Source of the DNA: Actinernus sp. WN-2022 | Taxonomy: Eukaryota; Cnidaria; Anthozoa; Actiniaria; Actinernidae | Assembly: GCA_030867875.1 (NCBI GenBank) | Contig: JAOWCC010000936.1 | Coordinates: 9,990,095 to 10,054,094, forward strand | Reading direction: 5' to 3' | Length of the DNA: 64,000 nt | In this document: positions 45,435 through 57,447 of the stretch, one piece after another | Position numbering within the stretch: the stretch's first letter is position 1 | Layout of the letters: each line of letters starts with the position of its first letter | The notes under the pieces: generated by a model | Told to the model about the DNA's origin: nothing | The model's database searches: none | The model's input: the letters and a program-made list of their open reading frames with translations, nothing else | Program-made: the position numbers and the translations under genes

Positions 45435-46926
45435 GGTTACCGGATACCTTCCAAACGAAAATGATGGTTACATTTCTTTTTCGCACAGAAATGTAGTTTT
45501 AGTAGTAGTGTCTCATATACCAAAAACTCCGTTGAATAAAAATTAATGTTGACGGAGAAATACCAAAAGGAAATTTTTGACCCGAAGTAAAAGTTTCCGT
45601 TTGATTGACAGCAGATCAATAAACACATGACAAGTGCTCACTCGCCCGTAACGACGGTGTGAAGAAAGCTGGCGCATCTAATATTAAATTTATTTCATAT
45701 ACCAATGTTTACGTTTATTGAGAAACGTTTTTCCACACATGATTCAATAATTCCATTGGTTGTTGGCCTTATGCCTTCAAAAAAGCAAGCAGGATTCCCT
45801 TAGGTTGGAAAACAAAGAAATACGAAAAGCAAAACAAAACAAGGCCAAACAATGCAGACGACTACAAAGCCAAATAGGAGTCCTCGTAAAACCCGACAAG
45901 GGTTCGTATTTTCACTTTCAGACAGAGTGCCGAGTGGCCCACGTCTGAACATGAAGAATTGATAGGAGCCAGCCGAGAGAATATTTGTTTCCAAGAAAGC
46001 TTAGATGGAAACGTAAAGTCTGACGGTGACTCCGAATCGCTTGAAACCAACACCACGATCTTAGCTCGCTATTGCCGTGCTGTTTCAGCCGCCTGCAAAT
46101 CGCTGTCTCCTCTACTAACTATGCTGGTATTCAAGGCGTCTCTAGGTGTTCACCTTGGCTTTGTCCCTCAAGGTCTTTCTCATTTTTCAAGTCACACAAG
46201 AAAACTAGAACAACCAGCTATATTAACATTTTCTCGATGCGGCGCGTAGCTTTGATCGGAAATCAACATTGGCGGGAAATCTTGACAGATAGTTGAACTG
46301 TGATGAGAAATGATTGGCCAAGAGCTCGCTAATTGTTGAAGAGGCGGGGCTTCAGATTCACGCACGACAGACGGCTAGATTTTCTAAAATGCTATTTTCT
46401 ACGCTTTCGATTTTCAACCAAAATTGAGTTTTAAAAAAGCTCCCACTCAAGAGAAATTTAGTCCATTTGTTTGAAATGTTCACAAAATGTCAATTGATAT
46501 CTCCGCTGCAAAATAGCGTTGGGGAATTGGAAAATTCTAAAAATAGAGCTCTTGACGGCGTTTTCCGCAAATCTACTCTGATTATTTTTCACCTTTTCAC
46601 GGAGAGCATGATAACTTTTGAACTAAAGCGAATTTGAAATTCCCCGTCACAATTTTGTAATACGATTCCTCTGAAATGCGATAAAGCACCCAGATTTTAA
46701 AACTTTAAAATATTTTCGGAGTCGGAGCTTCTGAAAGCCATCTCACTAGATCCGAGAAACGGTATCACGGAAAATTCGAGATTTTCAAAGAACTGAAAAC
46801 TTTTTATGTATTCTTGTAGCCAATTTTATAAACTTTAAAATGATAGATGGATAATTTATCTACGATGTTTCCTTGAGGCGCTACATAATTTAGACTGGAA
46901 ACGCACCTTGAAGGTATCCGGTAACC
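45435..46926. mobile_element. Intact 1,492 bp TTAA MITE (GGTTACCGG family)
   Basis: Perfect TIR GGTTACCGGATACCTTC and complement at the two ends. TTAA on both sides (45431-45434, 46927-46930) where the unit A equivalent (43611 area) has a single TTAA in GTATTAAGCGG. This is direct proof of TTAA insertion. No transposase; only short frames such as 45959-46249. Confidence 0.92.
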
Positions 46927-47249
46927 TTAAGCGGCCACCCTCTATTAAGCGGCCAGTTTTCAAAGTCCCGAATTTCTCCCATACAATCTCTGTATTTGCT
47001 GCCTGTATTAAACGGTCACCTATATTAAGCGGTCGCGGCCAGGCTTGAGCAGTCTCGTGTTTGTCTGTCTTTGTTATTTTGGCCTGTATTAAGCTGCCAC
47101 CTTTGAATGGAAACCTAAAACCACATTTCAATTTACTTTATTATTGCACCATCAACACTTCGCTACAAAGCGGTTATTGTTCATACAGTAGTTCATTCAC
47201 CAATATTAATATCGTCGTAATTTGGTACAAGTAAACGCATAACGTAGAG

Positions 47250-47532
47250 CATAGTTAATAGAGTGGAATGGTTATGAAACCCAGCGACCTTCTTTGTTAT
47301 ATGTCTTTGTTAGCTTTTTTCAACCGTGACCCTGCACAAAACACAATAGAAATTCCAATGTGTTAATCAATCAGCCAATAGAAACATGTGAGTTCAGTCG
47401 TTCAGGGGACGCTAATGAACTATGACCCTGCACAATCTTTTGTCTTGCCCCCTTCCAACATAAAACGCAGCGCCTTTGTTAGCCCCTTTGAAGTTTGCCG
47501 GGTTTCATAACCATTCCACTCTATTAACTATG
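47250..47532. mobile_element. 283 bp MITE with 33 bp perfect TIRs
   Basis: TIR CATAGTTAATAGAGTGGAAT continuing through GGTTATGAAACCC, perfectly inverted at the right end. CGTAGAG is present at 47243-47249 and 47533-47539 but once only in unit A (AACGTAGAGATATCG near 43950), confirming a 7 bp target duplication. Confidence 0.92.
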
Positions 47533-47712
47533 CGTAGAGATATCGCTTGATTGTGTTATTGTTTGCTTGAATGAGTTGAAGAAATCGGCATTTGTCCACG
47601 CCCATTCAGTATTTTGGTGAACCTGTATTAAGCGGCCAATGTCTAAAGTCCCAAGGGTGACCGTCATGGAATGTAATTTTCTCTCCGATTGTGACACGGC
47701 GGACAACGTTAA

Positions 47713-48253
47713 AGTGCCTCTAACCCTTCTTGACATTTTTCTACTTATGAACCTGTGAAAGGTTTTGAGTACTTCTGCGAAGAAAATTTTGGTTTACTGG
47801 TAATATTCTATGTTCTACGCTTGTTTGAAATGGTGAAAAACTGACCTTTCCTGACCCATGACCGCGTAAGTAAAAGCCTGGGTCGATTTCCTGGGGTGAC
47901 GTCATCTCATTAGTGCATTATCCTCCATGGTGCTTTTCTATCACAACAACATCTATTTATAGAAAATATACATAGTTTGGGAGTTCTTAGTAAAGAGAAA
48001 AGTCATTTTAGACAAAATCCTAAGTATTTATTCAAAATAATGCAAAGTCGAATTAATTAGATGACGTCACCCTGGGAAATCGACCCAGGCTTTTACTTAC
48101 GCGGTCATGGGACAGGAAAGGTCAGTTTTTCACCATTTCAAACAAGCGTAGAACATAGAGTATTATCTGTAAACCAAACATTTCTTCGCAGAAGTACTCA
48201 AAACCTTTCACAGGTTCATAAGTAGAAAAATGTCAAGAAGGGTTAGAGGCACT
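47713..48253. mobile_element. 541 bp TTAA MITE (AGTGCC family)
   Basis: AGTGCCTCTAACCCTTCTTG and its complement at the right end, arms over 200 bp, TTAA at 47709-47712 and 48254-48257. Related to the copies at 41986 and 44699 but with different inner sequence. Confidence 0.9.
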
Positions 48254-48257
48254 TTAA

Positions 48258-49019
48258 CTGGCCACGCTTTGATGAATAAGGTCAATGCACAGTTTCTTAT
48301 ATCATTCGCTCTGTTTGGTGGTCCAGATGCACAGTGGGCTCAACACTAAGATCATACATTTTTCTCAAGAGAGTGCGTCACAGCATAACAGTTGCCTCTT
48401 TCCATAACTCAAATTTGAGCTGATTTTAATTCCAGACTTCCACAATGGATTTAGCTGAACCTTGTGTAGAACGTTCCACGTTTCGAATCTTAGTATTCAT
48501 TGAAAGGGTACAAGTTCTCCCACAGTGTTCCTTGAATATAAAACTGAGATTTGCGCAAGGACGGTAATGCATTTTCGAGATGCCCGATGTTTATCTTAGC
48601 AAGGTTGACTCCATCATTGTTATTTTGCCTTCTGCCTCTGGTATGCGTAAAAAAATTGCAATCAGAATTTTACAAGTATTATTGTCACCCGCTACAGCTC
48701 CAAGCTTGTTCATGAGACTCTAGGATTCAAAGATCAGATCTTAGCTGAGATCTACTTAAAACAAAGGTTAAATCTAATAGGACATGTCCCTGGGTTGTCT
48801 CCTCTCGTGCACTGTCCTTAAAAGGCCAATATTTTAGTATTAGTGTACGTTATCAGGCGCCAGTTATGCTTGCCGTAGACTTACGCGGGTGCCTTTCGTT
48901 AAAACAATATACGCGCTACGCTTTAAAGGAAATCATATAAACCAATACATCAATGTAAAGCTTATCAAACAAGGTATCTATTGGAATTAGTTTTAAATAA
49001 AGATTTCATTGGAAAGCAG
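48258..49019. other. No gene established
   Basis: A 40-codon ATG frame at 48445 (begins MDLAEPCVERSTF) runs to a GTAATG donor-like site. It might be an exon of the gene ending at 49227, but this is speculative. Confidence 0.3.
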
Positions 49020-49227
49020 TACTAAGTCAACAAACGCAAAAAAGACTGAGGTTTATAACAGTGAATTATGCGCGTACGATCCGTTCACTGGCACTATGTA
49101 CGACAAAGCCAAAGAGAAATCGCAGCAAACTAGCACGAACTCCGGCTGTATTTGTGGTCATAGGGCATCCAAAGGACTGGGATTCCGTTTTCATTTATCC
49201 TTAAGCGAGCTGAAACAATATTTCTAA
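49020..49227 (+). CDS. Candidate terminal exon, unknown protein
   Basis: AG at 49018-49019 precedes a frame of about 69 codons ending TAA at 49225-49227. The peptide is protein-like, with lysine and serine/threonine-rich sequence, C-A-Y-D-P-F-T-G-T-M-Y-D-K and a C-I-C-G-H cluster. AATAAA words follow at about 49478 and 49493. It looks like a last exon needing two bases from an upstream exon. I do not recognise the family, and no upstream exon was assigned. Confidence 0.35.
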
Positions 49228-50038
49228 TGAAAGCTCGAAGAGCAATGAATGATAGCAGTACTGCACAGTCCGCTAACATGTGAACACTAAAGCACATGCG
49301 ATATGCATATGCGTTAGGATTTTGGATGTTCCGGATGTAGTTTCCCGTAAAACTCTCCAGCGAGCTTGCCGCTCATAAGGATTATCACGCCTAACCTATC
49401 TATTTACTTTATTTGTGGAAATACGGTTTTCCAAATATCTCGCGAAGTTTTCATTTTTTTAAAGCTATTTTCAGGGAAATAAAGTACAATTAATAAACTT
49501 TACAAGGAATGAATTATAAATTATGGAGAAAAAGGTCCGCGACGGTCTACGGTAACCTTAATTTAAACCTTAGAAAACATAAAATACGTGGAACAAATCC
49601 TTGAGCCAATTAAAAGCTATAATGTGAAGATCACGAAATTTAAAGGGCTTTTGCCACTTTGTCTTCTTTTTATTTGCACTTCAAAGATAATGTTAGCCTA
49701 GTATTGTATGTTTCTAGGAAACAATAACATAATGATCACTGCAGATAATGTAATGTTTGGAGACTTTTTATCAAGCATCTTTATTTTAAATGAACTCAGT
49801 ATTTGAACCTTTCAAATGCGTTTGTTTTCTATAATATATGGACTAAGATACTTCACTAAAAATACAGAACATATACTGATATTTCCAAAGATTTAAAAAT
49901 AACAGCTTGGAATTCACATGAGAAAAAAATATTCAACATGCACATATATTTCACAACTGTTAAATAGGCTACATTTGCTAATATAAGTATACATCTAACT
50001 AGACAATTAACTGTCATTTAAAATTATTATCCAATGGA
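49228..50038. other. No gene recognised
   Basis: AT-rich, nothing supported beyond possible polyadenylation words. Confidence 0.4.
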
Positions 50039-50320
50039 CAGTGGAATCCCGATTTCTCGAACCTCCAAGGGAAACGAAAATTGGTTTGAGAAATCGGGAC
50101 TTCGAGAAATCGCGTGTCGTGTAATAAAATTAGAGAATACCAATTGTTCACAGTGTTACCTTGCTTCAATGCATAAATGTAACTGAAATTGACACCACAG
50201 TGCTGAAAATGAGTATTAACTTTTCATTGGTTCGAGTTATTGAGGGTCAATTTTTTCAAAATTGGTTCGAGAAAGTGGGGGTTCGAGAGATCAAGGGTTC
50301 GCGAAATTGGGATTCCACTG
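50039..50320. mobile_element. 282 bp pogo/Tigger-like MITE
   Basis: CAGTGGAATCCCGATTTCTC at the left; GAAATTGGGATTCCACTG at the right with one mismatch. Internal GGTTCGAGAAA-type words are repeated. The right flank is TA; the left flank has mutated (GA). Confidence 0.8.
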
Positions 50321-51550
50321 TACGTTAATTAGTATCATGAGGAGGTACTAGACTTGGAATATATATCACTTGGGAGTACAAATAGTACCATATACACCTA
50401 CATCAATACTTGTTGTCCAATCAAAAATCACAAACAATAACAGGCCAAGTCCGAAATGCATTTCGATACTTGGTGCTTCTAATTAATTTAATATGACGTG
50501 CGGGTCTATATTATTATGGCTGCCATGACTTCGTCCAGTAAACAAATACAGAAGCCTTGCCATGTATTATAATGTCAGAAAACTCAACAGGCATTTGAGA
50601 AAGCACAAACCGAACACATTGCTAGAGTGATCTCAAATGACTGGAGTGTTTTATAACAGTACGATATGTGATTAAGCTTCTTTATTTGCTTTATGATATT
50701 GATTGAAACGTGTGATGAAAGAAAACAAGCATTTCAAAACAACACATAATGCGTGTTAGCCAATCAGAGCACGCGGTATATGCAAAATACGGCTAGGACC
50801 ATGAAATATTAATTCGAAAGTAATTATGTTAATAAGAACCAGAGGCTTGTTGTTTGTGTTCGAAGAAACCATTTTGAAATAGGTGTATTGGTATTCGTAT
50901 TGGAGGTCACTTGAGTACGTTTGAATAATAAACTATTACGTTTCCTTGCTGTTTTTCTATCTTAAATACAACCTTTCGAAAAACGATAAATTAACAGTTC
51001 TAGTATTTTAATCCATAACGATATTTAACAATTCTATACACAGCAGCATGCTAAAAAATACATGTGTAACATTTATGGTAGAAACGCTTCGACACCTCAT
51101 TGATGCTGTAAAAAAGAACAGATTTCTGAATAAAACTATAAAAGCTATCCCAAAAGGGAAATACGTTACTGTTACGGTCATAAAAAAAACGTTAGTTATA
51201 ACTGAGACATTACGGTGGATGTACTGAAACCGGAATCACCAAATGTATTACTGTATAACTCAAGCAACTGAGATAACATTATGGTTAATAGGCTATTTAC
51301 ATTTCACGGGCCTTAAGTTCAACTATACGACACAAAGACCTACGTAACGTTAACGAGGCCATAGTAATATGGCTAAACGTTAAATTTATCCTAATGTTTA
51401 TTGATGACGATATTTTGAAAAAGAAACACCTTTCTACGGACTAATTTTTGTCGTTTTCATGAAGATAGAGACATGATAGAGACATTTATAAACTAGTTGG
51501 AATTTATCCCATGTACCACTAGAGATATATTATAAAATGTTTTCTACAGA
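50321..51550. other. 3' flank of the kinase gene
   Basis: No exon recognised. Several AATAAA-like words on both strands; none can be chosen as the kinase polyadenylation site. Confidence 0.35.
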
Positions 51551-51734
51551 CTAATTTGACGTTTGTTCATAAAAAACTAAGGATTTCTTGAATATCGAGA
51601 TTTGAATACAAGTAGTGGTTATTTCTACTCTTCTGTTTGTTCGCCATGCATAGGTTCCTGACATCAGGGTGAGGTCTTCGAATCTTGGTCGTCTTCTAGG
51701 ATTAGCATCCCAGCATTTCGTCATGATGGCGTAC
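51551..51734 (-). CDS. Kinase exon 8 (last): C-lobe end and tail
   Basis: Acceptor ACAACAG; the first base completes a Met codon. It encodes Y-A-I-M-T-K-C-W and R-R-R-P-R-F-E-D-L, the conserved end of the C-lobe, then about 35 residues without homology to TAG at 51551. The tail could instead be intron read-through if a further exon exists. Confidence 0.8.
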
Positions 51735-54700
51735 CTGTTGTATGAACAAAGAAACTTAGAATAAATCTACTGGAAATCAAGTTTTACTAGTAAGATTTAT
51801 ATCGGTCGCCCGTGAGAGTTATGTGAGGTTCTTAATGTACACTTATGCAAGTAAATGTCTACTATACGAATATGTTTTATGTTTCCATAGTTAGAAAGCA
51901 TTGAAAGGTACCAACACAGTTGCTTGGTAATGCTATAGCTAAATATCAAGTTGGCAAATAACTTACATTTCATTTGAGCACTTGGCTGGTTGTGCCATCC
52001 TGTTGCCACATTTTAATGACTTCATCAGCTCCATGGAAGAAAACCCAGCATACGGCATTTTACCTTTGAAAAAGAAATCCATACCCTCGATCTGTAACAC
52101 TAGGTCTTGGCCCATCAGTTTACGGTATATAATCTATATTTGTTAAAGCGATTCTCGCTTTATCGATAGCCAAGAGTACTGCATTAATTGCACCAGCAAC
52201 TCTGATTGGTCCAAAACATGAAAGCCTTTGTTGTACTGAAAGGGGAAAAAAGTGTTATAAAAGAAAAATGGCTGCCATTGCCCCCCCCCCCCCCCCCCCC
52301 CACCCAAAGTAGTTTGAGTGCCGTTCTAAAAATAGATTATATCGTAAACTGATGGGCCGCATTTCATTGCTGATCGAGACTTCTGGTTATGGTTTAAACA
52401 ATGCGTACGTTAAAGTGCCTATGAATCCATAATTAAGTTGATCTCATTATAAAATCCTTTCAAAATGAGTACGGGTGGCGTTTTCTGTTTGTCAATATCA
52501 CTCTTCTCGTTCCAGACATTTTCAGGTTTTTAAAATATACAAATGAGATACCTATGACGTCATCACAAAATGCATAATAGCTATGCAAATATTTGGTAAA
52601 AGACAATTGAAACTTAGTCCATATATGGTACTGTGGAAATGATGACACTGTCATAGAAACACTCTTGGTCTCAAGCTCCTTTCACATTGAAGATAACATT
52701 ACAATTGTTGTTTCTATTATAGGAACGAAGTTGCCTTAAATCACTTACATACAATGCCCACATTGATCTAAATATTTTGATGCGCACACAGCAGTAAATT
52801 GTATTTAATAAAGGAGAAATTAGAAATTGTATTTCCTCATGGAAGAAGCCTGCGGCCAAGAGTGTTTCCATGGTAACGTCATGATTAGCATCGTGATGTG
52901 TATTTTCCATAGTACCATACGTGTACAATGTTTCAATTGTTTTAACCCACTATTTGTAGAGATACTCTTCATTTTGTGATTTGTCTTCAGGCTGTGTCAA
53001 GGTGGAAAATGGAAAACGCGACCCTTCCTCATTTTGAAAGAATTTCAAATGATATAAACTTAATTTTCGATTCATAGGCACTTTAAAGAGTTAGTTGACA
53101 TTCCTGCACCCATTGTTCTACTTGAATTTTGAACATCTATGATCAACAAGAGTATTGACAATAGAAAATGTATACGATTTGTTAAATGGAAACGAGGGTT
53201 AAGGTAATATCACCGTTGCGTTATATTTCTACCTAAGTCGCTCATTACTGTTAAAACGTCTAGCTGTCAAATTGTACTTATTCTTATATAAATTTGTATA
53301 TTGCTCACACCTAATATTTCTAAATATATCGATAACTGCTACGAATGTGTTATGTTATTTTCAAAAGCATCATTCTTGAACCTTTTGGGGAAAACGAAAA
53401 ACATTTGTTGTCCGTTTTCGATTGTATAAAAATATCCTACGATATAAACATGAGGTAGGTATTGTTCTTGATGTTATTTCATATGTCTAATTACCTCCAG
53501 TCTCAATCTCCCACAGTAGTATGCCAAAGGACCAACTATAGAGAAAAAAATTAAAACGTAATGTAAACATAAATAAAAATAACCAGTTTACATTGTGTCG
53601 TTCAGCTAATCATTTACAAAAAACTGTGAAGCCGGTAAAACCCTATTTTTTACAGTGATAAAAAAAAAATCGTCATTAAAGATAGGTAAGAGCAATTCTT
53701 AAAAAAAGGTTAATTACATGTCGTTTTCAGTAGTGAAGTTGAGCGTCTCTAATGCTTCAATGGCCATCCACTTGACAGGAAGATCTCTCTGAGGAAAATA
53801 AAAATGAAATATTTATTATTAACAAAGTAACAAACACAGGGGAGTGAATAAGTGATATTTTTGTCGAGAACTGATCCAGTTACCTAAAACGGAAATACGT
53901 TAAGCAAACTATAGTTAGAAAATAGACACGAACAGTTCATCGAAGGCATAGGGCATGTGTTCTTCTATTTTTCAACAAGGAAGAAAGAGGAGTGCAACGT
54001 CCTAAACGAAGAAGAGAAAGGATGTATTTTCCCAAATAGTTTATTTCACGATTTTTAATCTTTAAAAGAGAATGGATCAAATGCCAAACAAGTTTGTTGA
54101 TCTTTGTTAGGAATACTCGCAAGTAAACGAGTATGGAATGATAACAACTTCTTCAGTCCGTCTCAAAATGGTGGACACACGCAGTAAATCAACCAATGAA
54201 ACAAGTTAATCAGTGTTACTTAGTTCAGGAAATATACGCGCAAATTATAATAATAATAATAATCCGTCGTTTCTTTGCCGTCGTCATATCCTAACGTATG
54301 CCACTAAGTTACATTGGTCATATATTGTGGAACTAATATCAGGCAGGACAGATTTGAATACTCGTTTGATTGTAATAGTTACCCCAGCAGTAGTCGTCTC
54401 GTATATTCCGGTCTCACATACCTCTCGAGCAAGACCAAAGTCTGCGACTTTAGCGACAAGATCTTTTCCGAGAAGAATGTTCCTTGCTGCAAGATCGCAA
54501 TGGACATACTAAAAGGAATAAAACACATCTATCAGCACTTGTAGTGTTCTTAATATAGCGATACAAACTACAATGACATATTAAATTCCTTACGTTTTTG
54601 TTCAAGTAAAGTGCTCTGAAAGAACTATTACAAATGTACGAACAGTCTAATTAGGATTTTAAAACATTGTAACAGCATAATGCCAGCTTTATCACAACGA

Positions 54701-56824
54701 AAACTTCGCTGCAGCTTTAACGAAGGGCTAAGGATTAAAATGTCGTGCACTCCCCTTTCCAAGGCAGTAAGCTAGCCTTACTAACTTTTTATTGATGAAA
54801 TGTAGTGTTGAATTTCGCTGACGAAGCAGACTTAGCTGAGATCTTAATCCGTTGTATTGTAAAATAAATCGGTTTCCGTATATTAACATTTTGCACAATG
54901 CATTTTTCAAGAATGGAGGAATAACCACATAAACGAACTCATTCTACAACGATATGTTTAGGATCAACTGCTTACCTTAAACATTGCCAGATGCTCCATT
55001 CCCCTAGCTACATCCAGGGCAATCCTGAACTTTTCGCTATCGGGCAACGAGCAAACATTCAGGTCGTCGTCCATTTCTCTGTTGCGTCGCAGATATTCTA
55101 GGAGGCTGCCATTTTCTGCTAACTGAACGATGACGTACAACGGTCCTGTTTAGACATAAAACAGTAACACAAAAATACTGGAATTAACAAAGGGTTAAAC
55201 TAATCCTGCCATGACAGTGAGGAAAATATTCATATTTGTTAACATTTAAGTGAAACTGAACAATTACAAACGATTTTCAATTGTAATTTCGAACAGTCTG
55301 TTTAAAAATATCGACGTTTAGGAATATCAAGGAACTCCGATTACCTTAATTTGTCCCTATCCGAACTGTAGAGTAATACTATATTCTTCACGCGTGTGGA
55401 TTACCTCTAGTTCCTGGCCAATTTATTGAAGAAGCTTTGTTTATGACTCCTAAAATAATTTAGTTTTGTAAACAGATAATTCCCGATATTAGGCTATTCC
55501 TAAAATAAGCTGCAATAAGTTAAAACTACTTTCAACTCAACAACAGGTCCACTACAACGGCAAGGCTTGCGTCAGGAACAAAATAAGTGAAGCATAATAT
55601 CAATATGTAAACGTAAATATGCATAAGTATACTTAAGTAAAACATAACCTTCCCTGGTATGTAACTACGGCCTTTATACGAAGCACAGGAACGAGTTGTT
55701 AGGATGGGGCATTTTTATCATTCGCTCGCTACTTGTTCACTATGATGTTAGCAAATCAACAATAAAAGGAGATGTGTTGGATTTCCCAAAGCGGTCCGAC
55801 CATTTTATAACAAGTATATTTATTGTAATATCATTTCCTGGCAATTCAGTATTACAGAGTTATGAAGTCTAACATGTTTGAAGTAAATATTATTATAAGC
55901 TTCAAGTTAGACAAAGTGCTTTTAAATGTAGAATGTCTTCATAGCCGGAATCACCAACTTTCTCTTTTCATTCGCAAAAAGTGTTATTTATCTCGAAAGG
56001 CTCGCAGTGATTATAGCTCTGGAGCTTAGGTACGAATCGATAAATTAAAAATAATGAACTCAACATTTTGGGTAGTTCTATTAGTCTACGTAGTATTGGC
56101 TCTAAACTGAGTTAGCCATGATTTGTTAGAGACTAGAGATAACACACGAACTGGTTTATATACACCTACGTTCCTTTTTTTCCATTTTGAAATAAGGTTA
56201 AGGTGTGACAAAGTACATTATAGCTTACCTTGTGTAGTACAAGCACCTATCAGATTGATGATATTTGGATGATACCCGATGCCACTCATGATCACGAGCT
56301 CGCTGTGAAGATCCCTGCGATCTTTGGCAGAGGAGTCATCTGGAAGAGAATGCAATTGAAACTTACATTATATGATTGATGATTTTCCGTATCAAACCTC
56401 GTAACGGTAATGTTACCAAAATATATTAACTTGTACGTACTCAATAGGAAGGAACGAATAGGTTAGGAACTAATTGCTAATCGCGACGTGGATGGATGCA
56501 AAATATTGTATATGGGGAAAAGCAAAATCAAAAACTGCCAACTCCCATTATAACGAACAACTTCGGGACAATGAGGTTACAATGGCTTTAAATGGCTTTA
56601 TGGAGTGTTTTTATTACAAAAAGCAGACAACTGTGGTCAAAACGTTCCATTGTGTTTAGCTCACCTTTAACCATCTTGACTGCACATAGCGTTTCACCAT
56701 CTACCTCTGTTAAGTTTCCCTTTGCCACAACGCCAAAATGTCCGGCACCAAGCTGAGTTCCTATGACAAGGTCAGTTCGTCTTATCTCTCTCCAGTGGAC
56801 CGGTACATTTTCATGTATTTCACA
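51551..56824 (-). CDS. Receptor-type tyrosine kinase, kinase-domain exons (gene span)
   Basis: Eight exons join in phase across this span and give a whole tyrosine kinase domain. In order: glycine loop L-G-A-G-H-F-G, C-A-V-K lysine, helix C glutamate in L-H-S-E-L, an FGFR-like N-L-I-G-A-C hinge approach, catalytic loop H-C-D-L-A-A-R-N, D-F-G, activation loop with tandem-type Y-E, W-M-A-I-E, W-S-F-G-I-L-L-W-E-I, and C-W ... R-R-R-P-R-F. The A-A-R-N and W-M-A-I-E sequences mark it as a tyrosine kinase. The HRD arginine is cysteine. Hinge and helix C suggest the FGFR/Ret/Tie branch. Ectodomain and transmembrane exons should lie upstream (higher coordinates) but none is recognisable up to 64 kb, so the receptor assignment is an inference. 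Confidence 0.9.
51967..52063 (-). CDS. Kinase exon 7
   Basis: Acceptor CAAAG, donor GTAAGT. Encodes G-K-M-P-Y-A-G-F through R-M-A-Q-P-A-K-C, the helix F-H region of tyrosine kinases. Phase 1 in, phase 2 out. Confidence 0.9.
52281..52301. repeat. 21-base C run in a kinase intron
   Basis: Uninterrupted C tract in the intron between exons 6 and 7. Confidence 0.95.
52414..53082. mobile_element. 669 bp TTAA MITE inside the kinase gene intron
   Basis: AGTGCCTATGAATC at the left, GATTCATAGGCACT at the right, inverted arms of at least 50 bp with interruptions, TTAA at 52410-52413 and 53083-53086. Same terminal family as 47713-48253. Lies wholly in the intron between exons 6 and 7. Confidence 0.88.
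53495..53535 (-). CDS. Kinase exon 6 (41 bases)
   Basis: Very short exon, acceptor TATAG, donor GTAATT. Encodes the W-S-F-G-I-L-L-W-E-I core of helix F. Confidence 0.88.
53718..53788 (-). CDS. Kinase exon 5 (71 bases)
   Basis: Acceptor CCTCAG, donor GTAATT. Encodes R-D-L-P-V-K-W-M-A-I-E-A-L, the P+1 loop typical of tyrosine kinases. Confidence 0.9.
54383..54508 (-). CDS. Kinase exon 4: catalytic and activation loops
   Basis: Acceptor CTTTTAG, donor GTAACT after GGG; 42 codons. Contains H-C-D-L-A-A-R-N-I-L and D-F-G-L-A-R-E, then T-G-I-Y-E-T-T-T. An internal GTATGTGAG just after L-A-R-E could act as an alternative donor, but using it would delete the activation-loop tyrosine. HRD Arg is Cys (TGC, one C-to-T step from CGC). 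Confidence 0.92.
54976..55145 (-). CDS. Kinase exon 3: hinge and helix E
   Basis: Acceptor AAACAG, donor GTAAGC; 57 codons with the carried G. P-L-Y-V-I-V-Q-L-A-E-N-G-S-L-L-E-Y-L is the hinge, D-V-A-R-G-M-E-H-L helix E. An acidic kinase-insert-like stretch lies between. Confidence 0.92.
56229..56339 (-). CDS. Kinase exon 2: helix C to beta 5
   Basis: Acceptor TTCCAG, donor GTAAGC; 111 bases, phase 1 at both ends. L-H-S-E-L-V-I-M carries the helix C glutamate, followed by H-P-N-I-I-N-L-I-G-A-C. Confidence 0.92.
56665..56824 (-). CDS. Kinase exon 1 of those visible: juxtamembrane and glycine loop
   Basis: Acceptor CTTTTAG, donor GTGAGC; 160 bases. W-R-E-I-R-R-T-D-L-V-I-G leads into G-A-G-H-F-G-V-V and L-C-A-V-K-M-V-K. 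It begins at an acceptor, so at least one further exon lies upstream. Confidence 0.92.
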
Positions 56825-57443
56825 CTAAAAGAATTTAAGGGGCAGGTAAACAAGTAAACAACCTGAACTATTCGTATTGCTGTTTTACTGGGACTTCAAT
56901 AGTTTAATAAGCAATGCGTCTTATAGGGATTACAAAAAAAAAGCTTAGAACACAATTCCATAGATCCATTGAATAAACAACCTCCAATTTGAATAACTAT
57001 AGTTCAAGAATCGTTAATAAGTAGAAATGTTTGGAGTAAATTTGAGAAGTGTGGGAAAAAGATATCCCAATATATGAAGATGGACACATTTACCATCTCT
57101 ACATTATTTTTTCTTGCGAATTCTGTAAAATACCAATAAATAAACAAACTGTGTTTCATATTCAACATATAAGACTTGTGCTACAAGTCAATGGCCCATG
57201 GGGTTTAATTCTTTTGACTATAAAATTAAAGACTATATAAAGGGCCAATAAGTTTACTAGAGGAAACAAGTTAATTCTGTAAGCTTACATGTATATTTTT
57301 GTAATATTTAGTCTTGTAAAGTACAAAAGCTAGCATGCGTATCAGCTCAAGGGAAAGGGGAGGGGAAGGAAAAAGAAGTGGAGCAGGGCAGCCCTCCCTC
57401 TTCCTCTTCCACCCCCTCCTTCTTATGCGCTTAATAACTGCCC
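56825..57443. other. Upstream kinase intron
   Basis: A GGGGAAGGA-type purine tract and its CCTCTTCC counterpart lie at 57350-57420. No exon recognised. Confidence 0.4.
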
Positions 57444-57447
57444 TTAA

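Larger units (their letters stand above)
41707..47665. repeat. Local tandem duplication, two units of ~1.8 kb plus insertions
   Basis: Unit A (41707-44097) and unit B (44411-47665) both start GCTCCGGAGTAGAA and share the same order: a ~280 bp lead, a TTAA MITE, a spacer with CAGCACACGA, and a pogo/Tigger-like MITE. Unit A carries an extra insertion at about 41995-42888. Unit B carries extra insertions at 45435-46926 and 47250-47532. The missing counterpart in each case acts as an empty site. Confidence 0.9.
45402..47665. mobile_element. pogo/Tigger-like MITE, unit B, containing two insertions
   Basis: Starts CAGTCGAACCTGTATATAAC after TA. The body is collinear with 43585-44097 apart from insertions at 45435-46926 and 47250-47532. 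The right TIR is lost after GGGTGACCGT. Confidence 0.8.
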
